Shown: positions 37,570-47,726, numbered from the stretch's first letter. The stretch is DNA of 64,000 nt from Thermococcus sp. M36 (GCF_012027355.1 NZ_SNUH01000002.1:441991-505990), one strand, 5' to 3'. Numbers and translations: made by a program. The notes: generated from the letters alone by a model not told the origin.

Positions 37570-38598
37570 TCAGAACTCCCTCTCAACGAGGAACTCGGCG
37601 AGGAGCTCCAGATCCCTGCGTGCTTCGCTCTCGGGAAGGATCTTCAGAGCATCGTTGGCCTCCCTGACGAGGTTCTTAGCGTATTCTGCGGCGTAGTCTA
37701 TGCTGCCATACTTCCTGAGGAGCTCGATGGCCTTAGCCACTTCCTCCTTAACGTCCTCATGAATCAGAGCATCGTCTTTGGCGTCGCCTGCGTACTTTCC
37801 AAAGACTCTCATAAACTCAGCCTTGTCCTCTTCGCTGGCGTTCTGGAAGAAGTGGCTGACTATGAGGGTCTTCTTGCCCTTCCTTATGTCGCTGCCGACG
37901 GGCTTGCCGAGCTTTTCCTCGTCGGCGATGAGGTCGAGAACGTCGTCCCATATCTGGAAGGCTATTCCAACGTTCCTGCCCCACTTCGAGAGCGCCTGAA
38001 TGTACTCCTCTTTGTCAGTTCCAACGATAGCGCCGATCGTTGCGGAGCCGTCGAAGAGTGCTCCGGTCTTGCCGCTTATCATCTGGAGATATTCATCAAC
38101 GGTGACCTCTTCCCTCGTCTCGAACTCGATGTCGAGAGCCTGTCCCTCGCACAGCTCGTTGGAGGTCTGGACGAGGACTTCTAGAATCCTCGCTTTCTTC
38201 TCGGGACTGACCTCGGCCTTGGCAACAGCCTCGAAGGCCTTGCTGAAGAGCAGGTCGCCGGCGAGGATTGCCATGTTGATACCCCAGACCTTATGGACGG
38301 TCGGCCTTCCGCGCCTGAGCTCGTCCATGTCCATTATGTCGTCGTGGACGAGGGAGTAGTTGTGTATAAGCTCGACCGCGGCCGCTGGATAGAGTGCCTT
38401 GCTTGGATCACCGCCAACGGCTTCAGCCGCCCTCAGGACGACGAACGGGCGAACCCTCTTGCCGCCGGCGAGCGGATAATGCCTGGCAGCGTCGTAGAGC
38501 TTTTTCGGTTCTCTCTCCGGAATGAGCTTGAAGAGCACATCATCAACGTCCTTTGCCATCTCCTTAACCCTTGCGAACAGATCATCATACTTTCTCAT
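37570..38598 (-). CDS. idsA: bifunctional short-chain isoprenyl diphosphate synthase (FPP/GGPP synthase)
   Basis: A 342-residue trans-prenyltransferase that builds farnesyl and geranylgeranyl diphosphate for archaeal lipids. The first Asp-rich motif is VHDDIMDMDELRRG near residue 88 and the second is IWDDVLDLIADEEKLG near residue 218. GGKRVRP is intact. Last gene of the mevalonate cluster, 70 bases after RNase J. ATG is preceded by GGGGTGG. Confidence 0.95.
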   Translation of the reverse strand: MRKYDDLFARVKEMAKDVDDVLFKLIPEREPKKLYDAARHYPLAGGKRVRPFVVLRAAEAVGGDPSKALYPAAAVELIHNYSLVHDDIMDMDELRRGRPTVHKVWGINMAILAGDLLFSKAFEAVAKAEVSPEKKARILEVLVQTSNELCEGQALDIEFETREEVTVDEYLQMISGKTGALFDGSATIGAIVGTDKEEYIQALSKWGRNVGIAFQIWDDVLDLIADEEKLGKPVGSDIRKGKKTLIVSHFFQNASEEDKAEFMRVFGKYAGDAKDDALIHEDVKEEVAKAIELLRKYGSIDYAAEYAKNLVREANDALKILPESEARRDLELLAEFLVEREF

Positions 38599-38668
38599 TC
38601 TACCACCCCGTGAGCAATGAAAGCAATGTCAAAAGGAAAAAGGGAGGAACGGTTTATCAGTTTTGCCC

Positions 38669-39991
38669 TCAGGGCACTTCAACAGTGTAGCCGTTCCTTG
38701 AAACGAAGACGTCCCTTCCGATGAGGTATCCCTCTTCCTCTGCCAGCTCCGCGTAGTGGGTGAGCATCCTGAACTCGCCGTGGGCCGGGACGATGTTTTC
38801 GGGGTTGAGCAACCTGAGGAGATAGCGGTGATCCTCCCTGCTCGCGTGGCCGCTGACATGGAGGTCTTTTATCATCCTGACACCCCTCATCCTGAGCTTT
38901 GTCTCAAGGACGTAGCGCTGGGCCCTGTTGAGCGGGTTGGGTATCGTCCCGGCGGAGAAGACAACCGTATCGCGCTTGCCTATGTCGTAGAGCTCGCCGT
39001 TGGCCATCCTCGTTAAAACTGCACCCGGCTCGCCCTGGTGGCCGGTGACTATCAGCAGGTAGTTCTCCCTGGCCTGACTGACCTCCCTCAGAACCTTCCT
39101 CACCGCGTTGGGGCTTCTGATTGCCCTGGCACCCTTCATCTTTATGAGCCCCAGCTGTTTGGCTATGCCGGTATACTTGGCCAGAGAGCGGCCGACCAGA
39201 ACGGCCTGCCTGCCCATCTTGTTGGCTATCCAGATGAGCTCCTGAAGGCGAGCAATGTGGCTGGCGAAGGTGGTCGCTATCAGTCCGTCGGCCTCCATGC
39301 CCTCGTAGAGGAAGAAGTCTTCGAGGAGCATCTGCGCCACTGCTTCGCTCGGCGTCTTGGTTGGTTCAGCGACACGGGTTGACTCGGCTATAAGAACCTT
39401 GACACCCTCCTTCCCGAGCTCCTTCAGGCGTTTGTAGTCGGGCCTCTCACCGAGCGGGTTGTTGTTATCGAACTTGAAGTCACCCGTGTGGACGACCGCG
39501 CCCTCAGGCGTGTGGACAACCACCATCGCGGACTGCGGTATTGAGTGCGTTATCTGGACGAACTCTATGGCCAGGTTCTCGCTCACCTGGACTATCTCGC
39601 CGTATTCAGTCTCGTACATTGGGTTCTTGACCTCAAAGTACTTCTCGCTCTTGACCTCGCCCTTGGCGAGCTTTATAGTGTATGGGGTGCCGTAAATCGG
39701 GACGTCCGGGTAGTGAGGAGCGAGCTTGCCAACGGCCCCTATGTGATCCAGATGGCCGTGGGTGAACGCGATGGCAACGACTTTTTTGTGCTTTATTCCC
39801 GAGTCATCGGGGATGGCGCCCAGCTTCTGGAGCTCCTTGGTGGGGAACTCCTGAATGTTCACATCCTCATGTATTAAAACACGGTCTAGGCGGATCCCCA
39901 TGTCTATTATAACAACCTCCCCGTTGTACTCGACGGCGGTCATGTTTTTGCCGACTTCCTCATAACCGCTAACTGTGTGGATTTTTATCAT
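38669..39991 (-). CDS. archaeal RNase J, beta-CASP exo-ribonuclease
   Basis: A 440-residue metallo-beta-lactamase/beta-CASP nuclease of the aRNase J group, which degrades RNA 5' to 3'. Metal ligands: FTHGHLDHIG near residue 77, HTGDFKFDN, and the C-terminal HVSGHASREDH and PAHGEFRM. It begins MIKIHTVSGYEEVGKNM after GGAGGAATAGCC, which rules out the much longer upstream open frame. It lies between fni and idsA, an arrangement conserved in Thermococcus, and its leader can form a long hairpin. Confidence 0.95.
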   Translation of the reverse strand: MIKIHTVSGYEEVGKNMTAVEYNGEVVIIDMGIRLDRVLIHEDVNIQEFPTKELQKLGAIPDDSGIKHKKVVAIAFTHGHLDHIGAVGKLAPHYPDVPIYGTPYTIKLAKGEVKSEKYFEVKNPMYETEYGEIVQVSENLAIEFVQITHSIPQSAMVVVHTPEGAVVHTGDFKFDNNNPLGERPDYKRLKELGKEGVKVLIAESTRVAEPTKTPSEAVAQMLLEDFFLYEGMEADGLIATTFASHIARLQELIWIANKMGRQAVLVGRSLAKYTGIAKQLGLIKMKGARAIRSPNAVRKVLREVSQARENYLLIVTGHQGEPGAVLTRMANGELYDIGKRDTVVFSAGTIPNPLNRAQRYVLETKLRMRGVRMIKDLHVSGHASREDHRYLLRLLNPENIVPAHGEFRMLTHYAELAEEEGYLIGRDVFVSRNGYTVEVP

Positions 39992-40007
39992 GGCTATTCC
40001 TCCTAAC

Positions 40008-40036
40008 GCCCCCAAGCCTCTCCTGAGGCATGGGGC
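40008..40036 (-). promoter_or_regulatory. hairpin in the RNase J leader
   Basis: On the minus strand GCCCCA ... GCCTC-AGGA-GAGGC ... TTGGGGGC forms a two-part stem of about 11 base pairs. The TATA box CTTTTTAAAC at 40062-40071 predicts transcription from about 40040, so the hairpin is at the very 5' end of the mRNA. Confidence 0.45.
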
Positions 40037-40103
40037 TGCGTTGGTCTTAGTTGTGGGCAGGGGTTTAAAAAGGTGTGCATTTCCGGGGGAAAAGAGACGG
40101 GGG

Positions 40104-41228
40104 TCAGAACCTCCTGTCCCGGAGGTAGACCAGCAAATCAATCCTCTGCTCCAGCCACTCCCTCGTGAATCCTGTGACCACGAGCGGGACCCTTCTGAGC
40201 TCCTCGACGTTCCTGGCACCAACGAGGAACATGGTGTTCCTGATTTCCTCGATATAGCGCCTGAGAACCTTGATGACGCCCTCAACGTCGCCCTTGACGG
40301 CAGGCCTGAGCAGCGGCAGGGCAATGCCGGCGAAGGTCGCACCCATCGCCAATGCCTTAGCCATCGTTATTCCGTCCCGCATCCCGCCGGTGGCTATTAT
40401 CGGCAGCTCGGTCGAATACCTGACCTCAGCGACGCTTATCGAGGTCTTTATACCCCAGTCCCAGAACCTGAGAGCCAGGTTCCGCCCCAGCTCGTCCTTC
40501 GCCCTGTAGTACTCGACCGCGCTCCAGCTCGTCCCGCCGAGGCCGCCGACGTCGATGGCGTCTATACCGATGCTCTCGAGCCTTATCGCGACCTCCATCG
40601 AGACGCCGGCGCCAGTTTCCTTGGCGATTATCGGGTAGGGGAACTCGGCCTTAAGCTCGGCGAGGGCCTTCAGGACACCCCTGTACTGTGTATCCCCTTC
40701 GGGCTGGACGCTCTCCTGGAGGGGGTTCATGTGGATTGCCAAAGCGTCCGCCTGAATCGTCTCGACGGCCTTTAAAGCCTCATCAATGCCGTACCTGTCA
40801 GGCATTGTCTCGGCGAACTGCGGCGCCCCAAGGTTGCCGACGAGGAAGACATCAGGCGCGACGTCGCGGACGTAGTAGCTTTCCCATGTCTCGGGCTTCC
40901 TTATCATGGCCCTCTGGCTGCCGACGCCCATGGGGATGTTCAGCTCCTGAGCTGCCTTTGCCAGGGTCTTGTTTATCTTTCCGGCGAGCTGAGAGCCTTT
41001 CGTTCCGCCGGTCATGCCGGCTATGAAAATTGGGTAATCGAACTTCCTCCCAAGGAACTCGACGCTGAGGTCTATTTCCTCCTTGTCTATCTCGGGAAGG
41101 CTCATGTGGACGAAGTGAATGTCCTCAAAACCGTTGGAAACGTGAGCCTGAACGTTTCTTTTCAAGCAGTGCTCGATGTGCTCGAATTTCCTGATGACAG
41201 TGAGTTCCTCCTTATCGAACGCCTGCAT
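40104..41228 (-). CDS. fni: type 2 isopentenyl-diphosphate delta-isomerase (FMN-dependent)
   Basis: A 374-residue flavoenzyme that interconverts isopentenyl and dimethylallyl diphosphate. Motifs: [13 protein letters not shown] (FMN site), [13 protein letters not shown], and the glycine-rich [24 protein letters not shown] follows GGTGGTGTGA. It lies between ipk and RNase J in the mevalonate cluster. Confidence 0.95.
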   Translation of the reverse strand: MQAFDKEELTVIRKFEHIEHCLKRNVQAHVSNGFEDIHFVHMSLPEIDKEEIDLSVEFLGRKFDYPIFIAGMTGGTKGSQLAGKINKTLAKAAQELNIPMGVGSQRAMIRKPETWESYYVRDVAPDVFLVGNLGAPQFAETMPDRYGIDEALKAVETIQADALAIHMNPLQESVQPEGDTQYRGVLKALAELKAEFPYPIIAKETGAGVSMEVAIRLESIGIDAIDVGGLGGTSWSAVEYYRAKDELGRNLALRFWDWGIKTSISVAEVRYSTELPIIATGGMRDGITMAKALAMGATFAGIALPLLRPAVKGDVEGVIKVLRRYIEEIRNTMFLVGARNVEELRRVPLVVTGFTREWLEQRIDLLVYLRDRRF

Positions 41229-41286
41229 TCACACCACCGATGGAAGAATGGTAGGAAAAGTTAAGAGGTTTTGGGTCCGTGACGTC

Positions 41287-42081
41287 CTATTCCCGGGCAA
41301 TCCTCGTCCCGAAGCCATCCCCCCTAATGGCTCCGCTCAGCCTCCCCGGGACTTTGCCGTTCACGAACCAGACCTCGGAGTGCTCCGCTATCTTCTTCGC
41401 CTCCCTCAGCTTGTTGCAGATACCACCGGTGACGTCGGTTCCAGCTGAGGTGCAGTGGAGCCTCTCAAGGAGGGCAAGTATCTCCTCCTTTGGAAGGTTC
41501 TGAATAAGGCGTCCCTCCCCCGGCTTTCCGTCATAGATCCCGTCAACGTCCATGAGGAATATCACCTTGTTCGGCTCAAGCATCTTGGCGAGGTAGGTTA
41601 TTATCTGGTCGCCGGAGAGGATCTCGACGCCCTTAGCCAGGTCAATGGAGACATCCCCGAAGAGCACTGGTATGAACTTCAGCTCAAGGAGCCTCTCCAC
41701 CACCTCAAGGTCGCCGTAGGCGACTTCACCGTTCTCGGTTATGAAAACGGAGGAGGTCGAGACCGAGAACGCCGGCAGGCCCTCTCGGACGAAGGCCTCT
41801 ATAAAACGAGCGTTGGCCCTCAGCATGGCCTGGTGGGTGAGGGTGAACCCTATCCTCTTGAGGTGAGCGGTCTCCCAGTCCCCGGGGAGGCCGTCCCTTA
41901 TCCGGTACTCCTTGGCGTAGGGGTGCCCGAAGCTGCCCCCACCGTGGACTATTATGAAGCCCTCCCTCGGATAAAAGTTCACTATCTCCTTCGCTATCCT
42001 CCTCACGGTCTCCCCGTCGAAGTTCTCTGCTTTTCCCTTCTTATCGCTGAAGACGCTTCCGCCGACCTTGACGATTATCAT
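41287..42081 (-). CDS. isopentenyl phosphate kinase
   Basis: A 264-residue amino acid kinase-fold enzyme that phosphorylates isopentenyl phosphate in the archaeal mevalonate pathway. [15 protein letters not shown] at the N-terminus and [14 protein letters not shown] near residue 48, with the catalytic His, are the family signatures; [15 protein letters not shown] lies near residue 175. ATG overlaps the mvk stop as ATGA. Confidence 0.95.
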   Translation of the reverse strand: MIIVKVGGSVFSDKKGKAENFDGETVRRIAKEIVNFYPREGFIIVHGGGSFGHPYAKEYRIRDGLPGDWETAHLKRIGFTLTHQAMLRANARFIEAFVREGLPAFSVSTSSVFITENGEVAYGDLEVVERLLELKFIPVLFGDVSIDLAKGVEILSGDQIITYLAKMLEPNKVIFLMDVDGIYDGKPGEGRLIQNLPKEEILALLERLHCTSAGTDVTGGICNKLREAKKIAEHSEVWFVNGKVPGRLSGAIRGDGFGTRIARE

Positions 42082-43082
42082 GGCAGAACCTCCTCTATTC
42101 TGAGCCCTTCCCTGCTTATCCTCGTTATCATCGGCGTTCCGCCGGCTATGGTTATTGCCGTCGCCACCTCACTCTGCTTCTCCGGAGCTAGGGCGTACAT
42201 GCAGCCGCCACCGCCGGCGCCGGTTATCTTTGCTCCGAGCGCGCCGGCAGTTCTGGCAGCGTAAACCAGCTCGCTGAGCTTCTTTGTTGAGACGCCGAGG
42301 GCATCTAAAAGTCCGTGGTTGATGTTCATGAGCCCGCCGAGCCTGGCGAAGCGTATCTCTTCGTCAAGATCGGAGAGAATGACCTCCCTGGCCCTCTCGA
42401 CTATCTTGCCCATCGAAGCGAGTATCGGCTCGACGACGTCAGGCATCTCCTCATAGTTCCTCCTAACCATTGCGACGAGCTCCTTCGTTGAGCCACTTGA
42501 GCCCGTGTAGCCGACGACTATCGGCAGCTCCATGAAGGGCAGGTGCTCGAAGTTACCCTTCTCATAGTGGATGAAGCCCCCTATTGCCGAGACGGTGGGG
42601 TCTATACCGCTTGAGGCGCCCTGGACGAGGAGCTCAACCCTGTGGCCGAGCTTTCCGATTTCCTTATTGGTCAGTTCCAGGCCGAGGAGCCTTGAGACCG
42701 CCCCTATGGTCGCGACGGCTACCGCTGCAGAGCTTCCAAGGCCGGCCCCGACTGGTATCTGCGAGGTTATCGAGACTGTTACTCCCTTCCCTGTTGAGTC
42801 GGCCTCCTCCCGCACAAGCTCAATGGCCTGCCTGACGTAGCTCAGAACCTCGGCGGCCTTTCCGTAGTCGCTCTCAAAGTATATCTCATCCTCGGAGAAT
42901 GAGACGGTTAAACCGGGGACGCGTATGTCCTTGGCCTCTATCTTAATCGCCCCAGTGTCGTTGAACTCGGCCCAGACATACGTCCTGAGGTCTATCGCTG
43001 CCGCTATGGCGGGTTTTCCGTAGACAACACTGTGCTCCCCAAAGAGGATAATTTTAGCAGGTGCCGAAGCGAGAACCCTCAT
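42078..43082 (-). CDS. mvk: mevalonate kinase
   Basis: A 334-residue GHMP kinase that phosphorylates mevalonate. Motifs: [20 protein letters not shown] at the N-terminus, [15 protein letters not shown] (ATP loop) near residue 108, and [14 protein letters not shown] near residue 290. ATG 43082 follows GGAGGGT; a TTG six bases upstream is less likely. First of the tightly linked mvk-ipk pair. Confidence 0.96.
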   Translation of the reverse strand: MRVLASAPAKIILFGEHSVVYGKPAIAAAIDLRTYVWAEFNDTGAIKIEAKDIRVPGLTVSFSEDEIYFESDYGKAAEVLSYVRQAIELVREEADSTGKGVTVSITSQIPVGAGLGSSAAVAVATIGAVSRLLGLELTNKEIGKLGHRVELLVQGASSGIDPTVSAIGGFIHYEKGNFEHLPFMELPIVVGYTGSSGSTKELVAMVRRNYEEMPDVVEPILASMGKIVERAREVILSDLDEEIRFARLGGLMNINHGLLDALGVSTKKLSELVYAARTAGALGAKITGAGGGGCMYALAPEKQSEVATAITIAGGTPMITRISREGLRIEEVLP

Positions 43083-43134
43083 ACCCAACCCTCCTGGAAA
43101 AGGAAAGGATGGAAAGTTTATGTGGGTTTTGGTG

Positions 43135-44013
43135 TTATCTCCTCATCACGATGCCCGCGTAGCCGACCACAGCGTCCGTCGAGCGGCTCACCTCGAAGCT
43201 CGTCGTGTAGTGGAGAAGCTCGGCTTCAAGGGCTCCAGCTAAGCGCGAGTAGACCATTGCCGTCCCGACTCCACCGGGCCCGCACATCGTGTGGTTCATC
43301 TCTCCCAGTTCCCTGAACATCCCATTAACATCGAAGTCGAGAATCCTCCTTATTATGCGAAAATCCCACTCCTTTATCCTGTGGGGGAGCTCTTCTGCCC
43401 TCACCCTGAAAGGCACGTAGCCGTATACGGGGCCGTAGTGCATGAAGTCTGTGCTGGCTATGACGACAACGTCCCTGCCGAGCTCCTTTGATGCCTCAAA
43501 AACCGCCTTGCCTAAGCTCCCGGCCACCTCTTCGTCGTGAATTCCGAGGGCGATGGGGACTATCTTAACCTCCCTCCCGGCCAGTTCGCTCAGATACTGG
43601 ATGAAGGGAATCTGAACCTCTATGGAGTGCTCGTATTTGTGGGCAAGCTCGTCAAGATCCACCATGCCGGAGATCCCTGCGATGGCCCTGGCCATCTCGG
43701 CATCAACTTCGATCTCTCCGAGCGGGGTGAGCCATTTTCCCGAAGGATAGACCGCTATCGGCGAGCCCAGGCCGGTGTGGTTCGGGCCCAGGATGACGAA
43801 GGTCTCGGGCAGGCCGTCCTCAAAGATGGCCTTATAAGTCCTCGAGGCCGTGTAGCCCGAGAAGACGTAGCCCGCATGGGGGGCAACGCCAGCGGTTATC
43901 CTCCTTTCGTTTCCCTCCTCACCTAAATCCTTGAAGAACTCCTCCAGCATCAGCACGAGCTCTTCACCCGAAGGATAGAAGCTGCCGGCGACTGCCGGAT
44001 ACCTTACCTCCAT
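43135..44013 (-). CDS. MEMO1 family protein
   Basis: A 292-residue homologue of human MEMO1 with [15 protein letters not shown] at the start, [26 protein letters not shown] and STDFMHYGP; His residues at these sites form a metal site in the family. The archaeal function is unknown, but the gene is often placed with mevalonate genes, as it is here. ATG 44013 follows GGAGGTGG. Confidence 0.9.
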   Translation of the reverse strand: MEVRYPAVAGSFYPSGEELVLMLEEFFKDLGEEGNERRITAGVAPHAGYVFSGYTASRTYKAIFEDGLPETFVILGPNHTGLGSPIAVYPSGKWLTPLGEIEVDAEMARAIAGISGMVDLDELAHKYEHSIEVQIPFIQYLSELAGREVKIVPIALGIHDEEVAGSLGKAVFEASKELGRDVVVIASTDFMHYGPVYGYVPFRVRAEELPHRIKEWDFRIIRRILDFDVNGMFRELGEMNHTMCGPGGVGTAMVYSRLAGALEAELLHYTTSFEVSRSTDAVVGYAGIVMRR

Positions 44014-44048
44014 GATCCCCACCTCCAAAGGTTTATCGCCCTCAAGGT

Positions 44049-45113
44049 CTAAATACCTTCGGTCAGTTTGAGGCCTGAGCCAGTGAGGGGGAGAAGAACC
44101 CTCGAACCATCCGGGATTTCGCCGCTCTCGACCAGCTTCCACAGGGCCGCGAGGACAACGGCAGAGGTAGGCTCAACCAGAAAACCCGCCCGCTTAAGCC
44201 AGTCCAATGCTTCCACCGTTTCGGGCCCTTCAATGCTCACACAGAGACCGTTTGTTTCCTCGATCGCCCTTTTCATTTCATCAATCCTCGGAGGTTCTGG
44301 AATCGCTATGCCGTCCGCGATGGTGTTGAGGAAGCCGGAACGCTCGCAGAGACTTTCGTAGCCGCCGGCCTGAACCGCAACGAGCCGGGGGAGCTCCGCG
44401 ATCTCGCCCATATCCCTTAATTCCGTGAAGCCCTTCCAGAGGCCGAGGAAAAGCGTTCCGCTCCCCGCCGGGGCCAAGACGTAGTCGGGAACACCGACCT
44501 GCTCGTAAGTTTCAAAGGCCACCGTTTTTGTACCCTCGATGAAGTATGGGTTAAGCCAGTGGGAGACGTAGGTTATCCCCTCGCGCTCTGCAAACTCTAC
44601 TGCCATTTCGTGAACCTTCATCCTGTCCCCATCAACGAAGTGGAGTACCGCCCCAAGCCTCTCCAGAAGCGAGAGCTTCTCCGGCATCGTATTGTATGAG
44701 ACGAATAGGTGGGCAGTTATCCCGGCCGGAAGGGAGTACAAGGCCATGCTCAGGGCCGCGTTGCCGGAGCTGTCGAGGACGACCTCCCGGATCCCTTCCT
44801 CCATGAGCTTTGCCACGGTGACGTAAGTCCCACGATCCTTGAAGGAGCCACTCGGATGGAGGTATTCGAGCTTGAACAGCCCGACGACCGGACCTATCTG
44901 GAGTGCAGCGGTCGGGGTGATAGCGGGCACTGCCGGGGGGAGGTAGTTCCCGCCCACGGGGAGGAAGTTGAGGTAGCGGCGCATGTCTAGGTACGAGAGA
45001 AGGCTACCGAAGAAGCTGAAGTGGTTCCGCCTGACTAGCAGGGTTCCGCCGCAGTCGCAGGTCAGACGAAACGTCTCCGGGTACTCCCTACCGCAGCGTG
45101 AGCAGACGAGCAT
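44049..45113 (-). CDS. thrC: threonine synthase (second paralogue, intact PLP lysine)
   Basis: A 354-residue PLP enzyme converting O-phosphohomoserine to threonine. An N-terminal zinc ribbon (CSRC ... CDC) is followed by [10 protein letters not shown] with the PLP lysine at residue 92, [15 protein letters not shown] and [16 protein letters not shown]. In contrast to the homologue at 2249-3583 the lysine is present and there is no winged helix, so this is the better candidate for the biosynthetic enzyme. ATG 45113 follows GGGTGG. Confidence 0.85.
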   Translation of the reverse strand: MLVCSRCGREYPETFRLTCDCGGTLLVRRNHFSFFGSLLSYLDMRRYLNFLPVGGNYLPPAVPAITPTAALQIGPVVGLFKLEYLHPSGSFKDRGTYVTVAKLMEEGIREVVLDSSGNAALSMALYSLPAGITAHLFVSYNTMPEKLSLLERLGAVLHFVDGDRMKVHEMAVEFAEREGITYVSHWLNPYFIEGTKTVAFETYEQVGVPDYVLAPAGSGTLFLGLWKGFTELRDMGEIAELPRLVAVQAGGYESLCERSGFLNTIADGIAIPEPPRIDEMKRAIEETNGLCVSIEGPETVEALDWLKRAGFLVEPTSAVVLAALWKLVESGEIPDGSRVLLPLTGSGLKLTEGI

Positions 45114-45182
45114 CGTACCACCCAAGGTTTTTTATTTCCACGAACGATATCTATGGCACAAGTGGATAAAAAGGTGGTTGCC

Positions 45183-46019
45183 ATGGTTGAGAAGTTCGTT
45201 TCCGCCGAGAGGCCCCAGACCGAGGAGGGTTACCAGTACCACATAGCCTGCAAGCCAGGAGATGTCGCACGTTACGTCCTCTTGCCCGGCGACCCTGAGA
45301 GGGTGCCGAAGATAAGCTCCCTCTGGGACGAGGCGAGGGAGATAGCTTTCCACAGGGAATACAGGACACACACAGGCAGGTATAAGGGCGTCCCGATAAG
45401 CGTGACGTCCACCGGGATCGGAGGACCGTCCACGGCCATAGCCATCGAGGAACTCGCGGCGATAGGTGCCGATACCTTCATCCGCGTCGGCTCTACCGGC
45501 GCCATACAGCCGGGGATGGAGATCGGCGACCTGATAATAGCGAAAGCCGCGGTGAGGCTTGAGGGGACTTCAAAGCAGTACGTCCGCGTTGAATATCCAG
45601 CAGTTGCAGACCTTGAGGTCACCCTTGCACTGATAGAGGCAGCCGAAACGCTGGGCGTCCGCTACCACATCGGCATAACCGCCTCGACGGACAGCTTCTA
45701 TCTCGGCCAGGGCAGGCCCGGGCTGAAGGGCTACTTCCCGAGCTTTGCCAAAAACATACTCGACGACCTGAGACAGGCAAACGTAACTAACTTCGAGATG
45801 GAGGCGGCAACCCTTTACACACTCGCGAACATATACGGACTGCGTGCAGGATGCGTCTGTGCGGTCTTCGCCAACCGCGTTACCAACGAGTTCGGCAAGG
45901 CCGGGGAGAAGGAGGCCGCCCTCGTTGCCAGTGAGGCCGTGAAGATACTCGCCGAGTGGGACGAAGAGAAGGAGAAGGCCGGGAAGAAGGTCTGGTTCCC
46001 TGGACTGAGGAAGATCTAA
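45183..46019 (+). CDS. udp: uridine phosphorylase
   Basis: A 278-residue nucleoside phosphorylase, NP-I family, which splits uridine (and possibly other nucleosides) with phosphate. LLPGDPERVPKI, TGIGGPSTAIAIEEL, RVGSTGAIQPG and NFEMEAATLYTLANIYG are diagnostic. ATG 45183 has AAGGTGG at good spacing; the upstream ATG at 45153 lies at the predicted transcription start (TATA GGTTTTTTATT at 45126-45136) and is less likely. Ends in a T-rich tract. Confidence 0.92.
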   Translation: MVEKFVSAERPQTEEGYQYHIACKPGDVARYVLLPGDPERVPKISSLWDEAREIAFHREYRTHTGRYKGVPISVTSTGIGGPSTAIAIEELAAIGADTFIRVGSTGAIQPGMEIGDLIIAKAAVRLEGTSKQYVRVEYPAVADLEVTLALIEAAETLGVRYHIGITASTDSFYLGQGRPGLKGYFPSFAKNILDDLRQANVTNFEMEAATLYTLANIYGLRAGCVCAVFANRVTNEFGKAGEKEAALVASEAVKILAEWDEEKEKAGKKVWFPGLRKI

Positions 46020-46020
46020 G

Positions 46021-46036
46021 CCTTTTTCTCTTTTCT
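46021..46036 (+). terminator. oligo-T terminator after udp
   Basis: CCTTTTTCTCTTTTCTC immediately after the stop codon. Confidence 0.6.
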
Positions 46037-46101
46037 CATCCCAAGAATCTCATTAAGAGTTTAGATTGGAAACTGGATCTTCTAGTCGGCAAAAGGTGGT
46101 G

Positions 46102-46176
46102 TGGAGCCGGGACCGGGATTTGAACCCGGGTGGAAGGGATCTGCAGTCCCTCGCCTCGCCTCTAGGCTATCCCGGC
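46102..46176 (-). tRNA. tRNA-Cys (GCA anticodon)
   Basis: Acceptor GCCGGGA, anticodon loop CTGCAGA (GCA, 46142-46144), T-loop GGTTCAAATCC, discriminator T and encoded CCA. It is probably transcribed with tRNA-Ser from a promoter upstream of 46283. Confidence 0.95.
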
Positions 46177-46197
46177 ATCTGACCCCAGAGAAAGATT

Positions 46198-46283
46198 TGG
46201 CGCCGCGGAGGGGATTTGAACCCCTGTGGGCAGCGCCCACCGGCTTAGCAGGCCGGCGCCCTACCAGGCTAGGCTACCGCGGC
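46198..46283 (-). tRNA. tRNA-Ser (GCT anticodon)
   Basis: Acceptor GCCGCGG, anticodon loop CTGCTAA (GCT, 46247-46249), long variable arm, discriminator G and encoded CCA. Minus-strand TATA CTTAAAAACC at about 46316-46326. Confidence 0.95.
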
Positions 46284-46394
46284 ACTCCAATGCCCGAGTT
46301 ATATGAGCTGGAGGGGGTTTTTAAGTTTTTTGGAAGGTACTCGAGATGCCAGCGTCGGCAAACCATAAATACCCTCCCTGAGTAACTATCCTCG

Positions 46395-47660
46395 ATGACC
46401 CAGCTCTTCAACTCCAAGCTCTGTGCCGTCTGCAAGGGCAGGAAGCTCCTCTGCGGCAGGCCCACCTGTCCAATACTCGAGCGCTTTAGAGTAGCTCGAA
46501 CCATCGAGCAGAGGCTCAATAAAAGGCATCTCTTCGGCTCTTCCCCACCAAGCATCTTCGTCGGAGAACACGGCTACCCAAAGGTCAGAATCGGCCCGCT
46601 TGTGCCGCCCATCGAGGGTAAGACGGACTACCTCGACAACCCGCTCAAGTGGGAGAACAAGACGATAAGGGACATCCTCTACTACCGCTCGCTATTGGTT
46701 ATGGGCGAGACGAAAGCAGATGTCCACGTAAGGAGGAGCGGGAGAATCCTCGGCGAGGTTCAGGAGCTGGCGATGTCAATAAAGCCGGTTGACAGCGAGA
46801 TACTCCTCAAGAGAAAGCCCGTCCTCAAAGTCCTTCCAAGCGAGTTCGCGCCGCCAATAGGACCAAAGGCGGAGCTTTTGGACTTTGAGCTCACGGAGAA
46901 TCCAAGGATTCCGAGGAGGACGGACTACGTCGTTAGCGATGAGCTAAAGGCAGAGCAGGCAATAATGCGCCTATACAACTGGGGCTTCGACGAGTATTAC
47001 ATCATCAGACTTCTCTCTGCCGGACTCCTCGGAGTGGACAAAAAGCTCGTTCCCACGAGGTGGAGCATAACTGCCGTCCAGGACACGATAGGCAAGAATC
47101 TGAGGCGCGAGATTCTCCACTACCCGGAGATAAACGACTATGAGGTCTACTTCTACCGCTTCCTAGGGAACCGATACGTTGTTCTTCTGATGCCCGAGAG
47201 CTACGCCTTCGAGCTCCTAGAGGTGTGGCTGAAGGGTTCCCTCTTCGGGGCTGGCGAGCCCAGCGTTATCCATGACTACGAGGACTTCCGGGGAAGAAAG
47301 GAGTACGTGAAAGAAACAGCCGGAGCGTATCACGCCGCCAGGCTGAGCGTCCTTGAGGCACTCCGCGTGAGGAGGAGACAGGCGAGGATAGTGGTCTTCC
47401 GCGAGGTCACGCCGGAGTACTACGCCCCTGTTGGGGTCTGGCAGATAAGACTGGGCGTTAAAAAGGCTATGAACAACCTGATAGGCCGCTTTGAGACGCT
47501 TAACGAGGCTTTAGAAGCCGTTAGGAGGCGTCTTGAACACCCCTTCGAGAAATGGCTGGAGAGGAGCTACATACTCGGGAGCCTTGCGAGGCAGAAAACT
47601 TTGGACGAGTGGCTCGGAAAGAATATATACCGCCTCGGCAGAGAGAATCCAGGTGGATGA
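46395..47660 (+). CDS. nreA: NreA-type DNA repair protein
   Basis: A 421-residue archaeal Nre protein implicated in DNA repair together with PCNA. A zinc finger (CAVC, C-x4-C) lies at residues 10-25. The large conserved core includes GYPKVRIGPLVPP and LRRRQARIVVFREVTPEYYAPVGVWQIR. The C-terminus carries QKTLDEWL, a PCNA-binding box. The TATA box CATAAATACC at 46363-46372 puts the transcription start close to ATG 46395, so the mRNA is probably leaderless or nearly so. The stop codon overlaps the C box of a small RNA. Confidence 0.88.
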   Translation: MTQLFNSKLCAVCKGRKLLCGRPTCPILERFRVARTIEQRLNKRHLFGSSPPSIFVGEHGYPKVRIGPLVPPIEGKTDYLDNPLKWENKTIRDILYYRSLLVMGETKADVHVRRSGRILGEVQELAMSIKPVDSEILLKRKPVLKVLPSEFAPPIGPKAELLDFELTENPRIPRRTDYVVSDELKAEQAIMRLYNWGFDEYYIIRLLSAGLLGVDKKLVPTRWSITAVQDTIGKNLRREILHYPEINDYEVYFYRFLGNRYVVLLMPESYAFELLEVWLKGSLFGAGEPSVIHDYEDFRGRKEYVKETAGAYHAARLSVLEALRVRRRQARIVVFREVTPEYYAPVGVWQIRLGVKKAMNNLIGRFETLNEALEAVRRRLEHPFEKWLERSYILGSLARQKTLDEWLGKNIYRLGRENPGG

Positions 47661-47712
47661 CGAACACTCCATCCCACTGAAGCGTGATGACTGCACGTCA
47701 GGCTGACACCAC
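47650..47712 (+). ncRNA. C/D box small RNA (2'-O-methylation guide)
   Basis: C box GGATGA (47655-47660), D' box CTGA (47677-47680), C' box GTGATGA (47684-47690) and D box CTGA (47703-47706) are in the right order and spacing. The GGTG and CACC ends can pair. Guides are 16 and 12 bases long. The C box overlaps the nreA stop. I could not identify the rRNA or tRNA targets. Confidence 0.75.
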
Positions 47713-47726
47713 TTGGAGGTTTTGGG

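Noticed and set aside
39992-40342. 117-codon N-terminal extension of RNase J
   Set aside because: It overlaps the fni 3' end, is full of Arg/Ser/Pro typical of shadow frames, and crosses the predicted transcription start; GGAGGAATAGCC precedes ATG 39991.
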